A DNA stretch of 64,000 nucleotides, taken from the NCBI GenBank assembly GCA_033220425.1, contig CM065646.1, positions 3,975,501 to 4,039,500 of the forward strand, read 5' to 3'. The stretch is from Lepraria neglecta. Its lineage: Eukaryota; Ascomycota; Lecanoromycetes; Lecanorales; Stereocaulaceae. Positions within the stretch are counted from its first letter, which is position 1, and every line of letters begins with the position of its first letter. The notes under the pieces were generated by a model. It was not told where the DNA came from. It did no database searches and worked only from the letters and a program-made list of their open reading frames with translations. Shown piece by piece: positions 57,289-64,000 of the stretch. The translations under genes were made by a program, and so were the position numbers.

Positions 57289-58530
57289 CTACCAAAGCGG
57301 ATATTGTCTCTGAGCCGTAACCGGTCTATCAGGCAATGGCACCCACACCCTCTTCCGCTGCCTCTTCAATTCCCTCTCCTCAGCTAGTCGTATCCTCGTA
57401 GCTTCCTCTTTCAGTACAACAGAGATACCTAGACTCAACATCAGCACTTATCCCCTCACCGTAGTCTCATAAGAAAGGTAGAACTCACTAGTATAAGGCA
57501 ACCTCAACCTATACCCCCTCCCCCTAGCCCTATAATCCATCCCCTCCTCGTACGGCCCCCTACCCACCCACGCCTCATCAACATACATAGCACTCCTATC
57601 AGTAACGACCCTCCTCTTTCCCTGCTTATCCTCCACCACCAACTCCTCCTCCTCCTCATTCTTTCCCTTTCCCTTCCCCTCAGCATTACCACCCACAGCC
57701 CCCAACCCCATTCCCCTAACTACGACCGCCTGATCCCGCGCCAACTCCAAATGCCTCAAAACTTCCCTCGCAGCCTTCTTCTTACTAAACCGCATCTGCA
57801 CCATCGCCTCCGTTAACGGCTTTCCCGCAATCTGTCGTGCAAGCGGATACAACTTTTTGATACTGGTCTTGATCAGCGGACTCTTGGATAAATGAGTTCT
57901 TTCCGTCCTCAGTATCTTCTCTGTTTTTGATAGTCGTCCTCGCCCGCGGACATCACGAATGACCATTTTGCGAAGCCAGCGTCTGCGTGTGGAGGGAAAG
58001 GGATCGAGGGCTGCGGCTATTACTTTTGTGTCGCGACCTTTGGTTGGGGAGGGGAGGGGAGGAGGGCCACGCTTGGGTAGGCGGCCATGCCTACGTCTAT
58101 GGGCAGGTTTTAAGGTAGGTTTGGCGGAGGGTTTTGGGGAAGGTTCTGAAAATAGTTTTGAGAAGGGGTTTGGGAAGGGGGTTGGCGAGGGTTTGGACGC
58201 GGGTTTGGACGCGGGTGTTGAAGCGTCGAAGATGGAGGTGGGTGCTAGGTCGCCTGTTTTGGGGGTTTCGGTTGGGCGGGTTGAGGAGCCTTTTTGGGGT
58301 TTTATTGTCGAGGGATCAAGGGCGGTGCGTTTTCGGCGTTTGAAGGGGTTGAAGGAGATTTGGCGGCGGTGAAGGGCGCAGGTGATTAGGAATGGGAGGA
58401 ATTGGTATTGGGGTTGGGGGAGGATGGAGGTGGCTGTGGGTCAATTGGTCAGTACAGAACAGCATAATGAGCGGTATTAATGGCACTCACCCGATTGCAG
58501 CAGCCGCCGCCGCGGTATTGAGAGACTCAT
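57289..58530 (-). CDS. MRPL22: Mitochondrial large-subunit ribosomal protein uL22m
   Basis: Three exons (58530-58491, 58433-57489, 57428-57289) give 374 residues. The N-terminus MSLSIPRRRLLQSATSIL is an arginine-rich mitochondrial presequence. A long Pro/Ser/Lys linker follows. The uL22 core starts with KSPLIKTSIKKLYPLARQI, then AGKPLTEAMVQMRFSKKKAA and VLRHLELARDQAVV, and YVDEAWVGRGPY. The core is split by an acidic/Gly insertion (KGKGKNEEEEE). The last exon ends WVPLPDRPVTAQRQYPLW, a conserved fungal C-terminus recovered only by splicing at 57488-57429. uL22 lines the nascent-peptide exit tunnel. The gene is divergent from the molybdate transporter. Confidence 0.92.
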
Positions 58531-58742
58531 TGTGATTGAGACGGAGATATCTGCTCGATAATTCAAGTCTGAGGCCCTCGAGCATTCAACATCAAAATGG
58601 AAAGTTTGCCGCGCCCAAGCGCGATAAGCGATGAATATCGGAAACATTGTTCACAAGACGAAGTCTTGTAAATACTCCAACATCCGCAAGATGTAACAAA
58701 TCCAGCTGGCTCTCTGCCTCTGCTCAATCTAAATCCTCCATC
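58531..58742. promoter_or_regulatory. Divergent promoter of MRPL22 and the molybdate transporter
   Basis: 212 bp between two opposed ATGs; no specific element can be claimed. The transporter frame stays open upstream to a TTG at 58647, but no ATG precedes 58743 in that stretch. Confidence 0.5.
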
Positions 58743-60209
58743 ATGGCAGACATCGAAACCCCACCGCCATCACGGCGTTCCCACTACCTCACCAACCTCA
58801 AGGAAAGCGCCGTCAAAGCCAAACAAGACCTATTGACAATTCAACGCTACAACCTCCGCACTTTCACCAATCACCCCCTCTCCGAAATCTCTGGCTCCTT
58901 CGGTGACCTAGGAACCCTCCTCCCCATCCTCATCGCCCTCACAGTCTCAAACACCATCTCCCTCTCCTCCACCCTCATCTTCTCTGGCCTAGCAAACATC
59001 TACACGGGCATCCTTTTCGGGATTCCCCTCCCCGTTCAACCCATGAAAGCAATCGCAGCTGTCGCTCTCGCCCAGAATTTTAACGAAGAGGAGATAGCGA
59101 GTGCGGGATTGTTTTTAGCTGCTGCTATTGGATTTCTGAGTATCAGTGGATTGATAGGATGGTTCACTAAAGCCATTCCCATACCAGTCGTGAAAGGTAT
59201 ACAAGTCGGCACAGGGCTATCACTGATCATGTCGGCCGGGACATTATATTCTCGCCCAAGCTACCCCGAAGTAATCAACCCAACCATCAACGCCATAATC
59301 CTAATCCTCGCATTCCTAGGCCTACTAGCCAGCTCAACATTCCGGCGCATTCCCTACGCACTAATCCTCCTCCTCATCAGCATAATCTTCGTAATATTCT
59401 TCGATTTATTCTGGGAAGGTCCCAGCAATCATTCCTGGTCACACACACACCCGGGGTTTAGTATCTGGCATCCGCACACTTTCGTGCCTTCATGGCCAAG
59501 CTTTAGAAGAGGCATGGTTGATGCGGGTATCGGACAGCTGCCTCTTACGACTTTGAATTCCGTGATTGCTGTTGCGTTCTTGGTGCAAGATCTACTACCG
59601 AACGTCAAGGCTCCATCGACGACGTCCTTAGGACTGAGCGTTATGGCTAGCAACCTTGTAGGATGCTGGTTTGGCGCTATGCCCGTATGTCATGGTAGTG
59701 GTGGATTAGCTGCTCAGTACCGCTTTGGTGCGAGGTCGGGTGCTAGTATAATTGTCCTTGGACTTGTGAAGTTGTTGTTGGGGTTGTTTGCGAGCGAGAT
59801 CGCGTTGCATGTTTTTGTTAATTTTCCGAGCGTGTTGTTGTGCATCTTGGTGATAGCGGCGGGGTTGGAGCTGGTCAAGGTGGGCGAGAGTCTTAATACC
59901 GCTGGAGCTCGGGATCTGAGTCCGCTTGATAGAGCTAGCCCTGATGGGCAGGGCGCGAGAGATGAGAGTGATAATAAGAGAGCTGTTGACTTGACAGAAG
60001 AGGAAAGGAAGAGGAGGTGGGCTGTTATGTTCATGACTGTGGCCGGAATATTGGCATTCAAGAATGATGCTGTAGGCTTTCTCGCTGGGATGCTATGTCA
60101 TTGGAGTTTCCAATGGCAAGATTCATGGGAGGAACGAAGATCACGAAGGGAAGGACGTATTAGATTAAACGCCGGGACGCAAGATGATAGCAATATTCGA
60201 GGGATCTAA
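58743..60209 (+). CDS. Molybdate transporter, MOT1 family
   Basis: Single exon, 488 residues, ATG 58743 ([12 protein letters not shown]). Two MOT1-family half-repeats are clear: [20 protein letters not shown] near 50 and [17 protein letters not shown] near 97 in the first, and [20 protein letters not shown] near 304 with [14 protein letters not shown] in the second. About ten to twelve membrane helices are present, with a charged cytosolic loop between 390 and 420. The family is a branch of the SulP superfamily that imports molybdate, needed for molybdenum cofactor and so for nitrate reductase. Plasma-membrane or vacuolar placement cannot be told. It converges with chitin synthase, 225 bp apart. 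Confidence 0.9.
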   Translation: MADIETPPPSRRSHYLTNLKESAVKAKQDLLTIQRYNLRTFTNHPLSEISGSFGDLGTLLPILIALTVSNTISLSSTLIFSGLANIYTGILFGIPLPVQPMKAIAAVALAQNFNEEEIASAGLFLAAAIGFLSISGLIGWFTKAIPIPVVKGIQVGTGLSLIMSAGTLYSRPSYPEVINPTINAIILILAFLGLLASSTFRRIPYALILLLISIIFVIFFDLFWEGPSNHSWSHTHPGFSIWHPHTFVPSWPSFRRGMVDAGIGQLPLTTLNSVIAVAFLVQDLLPNVKAPSTTSLGLSVMASNLVGCWFGAMPVCHGSGGLAAQYRFGARSGASIIVLGLVKLLLGLFASEIALHVFVNFPSVLLCILVIAAGLELVKVGESLNTAGARDLSPLDRASPDGQGARDESDNKRAVDLTEEERKRRWAVMFMTVAGILAFKNDAVGFLAGMLCHWSFQWQDSWEERRSRREGRIRLNAGTQDDSNIRGI

Positions 60210-60434
60210 GACGAAGGTCCATGAATATACCATATAGAATCAATTGAATTGAATATATTCTGCTACTTTCCCTTGTTTGATACATTTGTGGTATCTTCTT
60301 TTCCAAACGCCAGGCTCTGTACGTATACTGGGTATGTCTGGGTATGTCTGTAAGGACAAGAATGAGAACGGAAATCCGCGAACCGTTAAACTCCTCATCA
60401 TTGAGAACCCTCAAGATGGGGCCGATACATATGA

Positions 60435-63400
60435 TCAGACGCCGCGGAACTAGGGAGCAGTAAGTCAGCAAATTGATCCCATGGACAGACGGCCAGTCAC
60501 GAGAAAGGGAGACACTTACCATTCTCACAATCAAGAACCACACAGCCCCACAGAACCTGAACAACGACAACGCAGCCACACTCCAGAGTACGACAGCCAT
60601 ATAGATAGTACTCCTCTGCGGCCCCGAGGAGGAATCCTTCCCAATCTTCACAGTCTCCAAACCACCCGCACTTAAAACAACAGCCGCAAGTGCAAAGTTA
60701 CAAAACATCCAGATAATCACGACCGCGCTTCTAAAACCCTTGTAGTAATCCTCCTGGTGCTCGGCGGCAGAGACGACCTTCTCCTCTTTGACTGGCTTGT
60801 TGGCGAAAAGGCGCATTTCGGTTTCATATTGGGTGTTGAGGTCGGCGTCATCTTGAGGAATATTGACGTCGACCTTGCCGCCGGGCTTGAGGTTGGCTGA
60901 GGGGAGCTTCTCGGCTTTGTCGTCGCCTCTGGTGCCCCAGGTTACGTCGTGCGTGTTGCAAAAGGCGTAGACGTTGAGGATGTTGATGTAGGTTGGCGTA
61001 AGGAGAAGGTATTGGATGAACTGTTCGCGAAGTGTTAGGAGAAATAAGCAATTTAAAGGGGTAGAAGGAGGACTTACGCAGGTAACAATATGCCATGGGT
61101 CGAAGAAGAGTATCGATATGACAATCCAAAGAATATATGTCGAGAGAAGAGAAACGATTAGTGTGAAGAAAAGTTGGTTCTGGTAGAGATCTCGCCAATT
61201 GAAAGCGTGATCTGCCGTTTCAATTTGGATTGATCTGACAGTGATGAAGACAGAGGCGAAGACCAGATAAAGCATGATTCCGACCCAGAAGTAAACCATG
61301 GACATGTAGAACTTGTTCGACCCTTGCGGACGGTTGCCTAATGCTAGAACAAAACAGGTAAGTAGTGTAGCCAGATAGAGCCATTCGAAGACCACAGCTA
61401 GGATGTTTCCCGCCGTTGAGAGCAGTTCCTTATCGCCGAGTGAATTTGTCAAAATGTGGAAAACTAGGAAGAAGTTGCCCTACCACCAGGTTAGACTTTG
61501 ACTTTAGAGAGCTGAGCAGCATAGTACTTACAATAGCGAACCAAGCGAAGATCATGTTGATAGTTTGGTAGGTGAATTCGAGCATGAACATCATCTTTCT
61601 TATGAAGCTGTGATCAGTCCGACTGATTTGATAGAAATGCACGAGAGCGTAGACAGCCGCAAAAAAGCTACCATTTAACCATCTCCTTCGCTGCAGAATA
61701 AATTCCGCCATAGTGTCTGGTACATCGGTTTCGCCTGTCGATGATTTGACGTACTGCAGGATCCACCGGCAATTCCTTTTGGCCACGAGCTCGAAGCAGA
61801 GAATTCGATCCTCCGCGAGGTACATGTTAGCTGTGAAAATGCCTGCATCCGCACCGTGCATTTTCTCCCCCTTAAAGTACTTCTCTAGAGGGCCTTGACC
61901 AGTCTTATCATTCTGCAATGCAAGGTAACGATACGCTGAGAAAGCTCCAGGCAGCACAGAGATGAATCCGAAGGCTGATTCCAGAGGCTTGTCAAGGATG
62001 TTGCTCATCTTGTATTCGAAATTTTGGGTCGCAACTAACGGGTTGATGAGCTTCTTTCCACCACTCAACATGACTTTGATCTCGCCGCAGGCGCCCGCGC
62101 ACATGGGCTCTATATCGAAAGCCTTCCATAGATGGTAAATCGAATCTTTCCCTGGCTTTGTTCCTGCGTCAATGAGAACGCAAATGTTGGGATCTAGGAC
62201 CCGGCCAAAGGCTTGGAAGAACCATCTATGTGAATTGATCTTCTTTTGGTTCTTCTCCTTCAAACAGAATACCATTTGCACCGGTGTAGCGCCTTTAGGG
62301 ATCAACTTCACGATTTTGCCCTTGAGTTCCATTCCGACTTGCGTGGTATACTCGTAGATGTGAGCCGTGACATCCTTCCCACTGACCTGCTGCTTCGCGA
62401 TGCCGTCTTGATACACACCAAGACCGGCTAGAACAGCTCTTGTTCGAGGATTGATCTTTGCACGACCATCGCTGACTACGCAAACAACAATCTTTTTCCA
62501 AGCCTCTTTACCCCAAGTCTTGCTACTCGTCCGCGAACACATATATTCAATATTCTTGAAAACACCAATCATCGTTCTTGCAAATAGGAAGTCGTCTTCG
62601 TTGTACATGGTAACCACAATGAAGAGCTCAGTATTTCTGGGCTTCTTAAACAGCCGCTGCCGCAACGTAAACCTCGAGTCATAGAAATCCGCAGGGTCGC
62701 AGGTTGCTGCCGAGTAGCGCATGTGTGTGAACTCGTCTCTGTCTGGAGGCGGCGCATGTGGTATTTGATTCAATAGCCTCGGGGGTATTGGACAATCGAG
62801 TACGAGATTCCCGTTGAATAATTGCACCTCCTTCACGGTCTTCCATCTTTTTATCGGCGCAGGGGTTGGAGCTAAGCCCACTGAACCACCATCATAACCA
62901 GGTGGTGCCATACTAGGGCCCATGTCTTGAGGATTCGGTTCATAAGAATTATCAGGCTGTAAGATAGGCTGATGGTCGTTGTCATCGTAGTACTGTTGTT
63001 GGTCTTGTGACGGGTAATGTGAGAGGCCATCGTCCTCTTCTGGATGTGGCTCGTAGGGTTGTGTGAAGTATTGGTTATGGTGGTCTTCGGGTGAGATGGC
63101 GTAGTCATGGCTAGCATAACCATAGTCGTGCGCTGAGACTGGATTGTGCTGCTCGTATTGTTCGTTGTGGTGGTAAGAGTTGTCGATGTTCTCAACTGAG
63201 TATGTAGGCTGCGGCGCCAGTCTATCACCCGAGCCTGCGGGTCCCATAGGTATTTGCAACGGTGCTTGCTGAGGTCTATACGGCCCGTCTTGTAGCTGGT
63301 AGCCCTGAAGTGGCTGGCCTGGCGAAGGCGATCGACCTGGATGGTGGGGCCCCATTGGGGGAGTATGGTAGCCTTCTTCGTCTAGGTGCTGCCCAAAAGG

Positions 63401-63530
63401 GTCTGTTGTAGATTTAGGACGTCAGCATAAATTGCTTCTGGTAAGACGTTGGAGAGCAATGTTGAGCCTGGAGTTTCACGAGCTTAGATGTTTGAACGGG
63501 TGGAGTCTAACCTAGACGGTTGTATGACAT
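60435..63530 (-). CDS. chsB: Class III chitin synthase
   Basis: Five exons, about 900 residues. ATG 63530 (MSYNRL) splices over 63511-63403 into [16 protein letters not shown]. The last intron leads to the terminal FRGV at 60435. The N-terminal 190 residues are Gln/Tyr/His/Pro-rich. The GT2 catalytic core has [55 protein letters not shown] and the product-binding QRRRWLNGS. Six to seven membrane helices follow. The segment [20 protein letters not shown] and [14 protein letters not shown] points to class III (ChsB-like), which is specific to filamentous fungi and needed for hyphal tip growth. Reaction: UDP-GlcNAc to beta-1,4-chitin, extruded across the plasma membrane. All introns read in frame. 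Confidence 0.95.
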
Positions 63531-64000
63531 GGTAGGCGTTCTTCAGGGACAATATAGCCGAGGAATAGAGACAAAGGCCGGGGGCGTGAAGAACACAAAG
63601 GGTATGCTGCTTTGTGGGGAAGTACACAGGTCAAGTGACAAGGCTTTGACGACTTATTGTCGCTGAGAACGTCCGTAAGCCAAGTGTCTATGCTAACAAT
63701 AGGAGGCGGAGCCACTTACAGTTGGGAGCACAAGAGTTGCAGACCACTCACTGACTTTGCCCCAAGATGTTCACCTCACTGTCACAGCGTTTGAGACTAG
63801 AGTAGGGGTAGGGGTGAAGCCTTATGACCAGACCTTTGGAGGCTAGGTTCTGGAGGCTGAGATTGGCTTGACATGGCCTTCCGTAAATAAAACATCCCTG
63901 CGCCGATCTTTTTTTGTCAAAGCCACAGCGACACGACACTCTAAGAGCCGCCTCTGTCCACACAATTACGACCAGCCCATTGAAAATGACGCAGTCAAGA
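63531..64000. promoter_or_regulatory. Upstream region of chitin synthase
   Basis: 470 bp to the window end, presumably chsB promoter and leader. No other gene is supported; a minus-strand frame at 63748-63963 has no motif. Confidence 0.5.

Noticed and set aside
57959-58372. Plus-strand 137-codon frame rich in Gly and Arg
   Set aside because: It is antisense to the linker of uL22m, which is supported by a presequence, splice sites and a conserved core on the other strand.

Overview
The window is nuclear DNA of a filamentous ascomycete (Pezizomycotina). The evidence is many genes with 49-65 bp GT-AG introns, a class III chitin synthase, complete Slt2 and Ste7 MAP-kinase-pathway proteins, a fungal rhodopsin-domain membrane protein, an ORP1-like protein, and a patatin/NB-ARC/TPR (NLR-type) relic. 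The class is not fixed by the sequence; Leotiomycetes is a weak guess. No tRNA, rRNA, CRISPR array or transposon with recognisable ends was found by eye.

Layout. 1-9.5 kb: GT32-type glycosyltransferase, rhodopsin-domain membrane protein (with a frame break), aldo/keto reductase, and a tail-anchored FHA protein, all on the minus strand. 10.2-11.7 kb: SLT2, the cell-wall-integrity MAP kinase. 12.5-18.2 kb: a decayed F-box-like gene, a phospholipase-D-fold protein, and an F-box-like gene with a damaged start and end. 18.5-26.6 kb is a dense housekeeping block: RRP4 (exosome), SPT6 (elongation) and STE7 (MAPKK), the last two divergent from one 529 bp promoter.

27-41 kb is accessory. It holds two tandem paralogue pairs of small unrecognised proteins on the minus strand: a secreted pair at 27.4-28.7 kb, and an intracellular pair at 29.1-30.8 kb of which one copy is broken. 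Next come a four-helix-like membrane protein, an unrecognised relic, a 3.8 kb NLR-type relic and a sulfotransferase relic. 41.5-47.5 kb: a Fic1/Inn1-type C2 cytokinesis protein, a TMEM234 homologue, a 96 bp hairpin-bearing tandem repeat, and a two-finger CCCH protein. 47.5-50.5 kb is nearly gene-free. 50.5-53.9 kb: an SF1 RNA helicase of the MOV10/SDE3/SAD-3 group. 55.4-63.5 kb: an ORP1-like protein with N-terminal repeats, mitochondrial ribosomal protein uL22, a MOT1-type molybdate transporter, and class III chitin synthase.

How the genes relate. SLT2 and chitin synthase belong to the cell-wall programme. STE7 acts in the separate mating/filamentation cascade. Fic1 and chitin synthase both act at the septum. 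The co-location is probably chance. The contrast that stands out is intact core genes against accessory genes with several breaks. Many accessory stops are TAG, TAA or TGA where CAG, CAA or CGA is expected, so C-to-T change (possibly RIP-like) contributed. The most novel material is the four-gene small-protein cluster at 27.4-30.8 kb.
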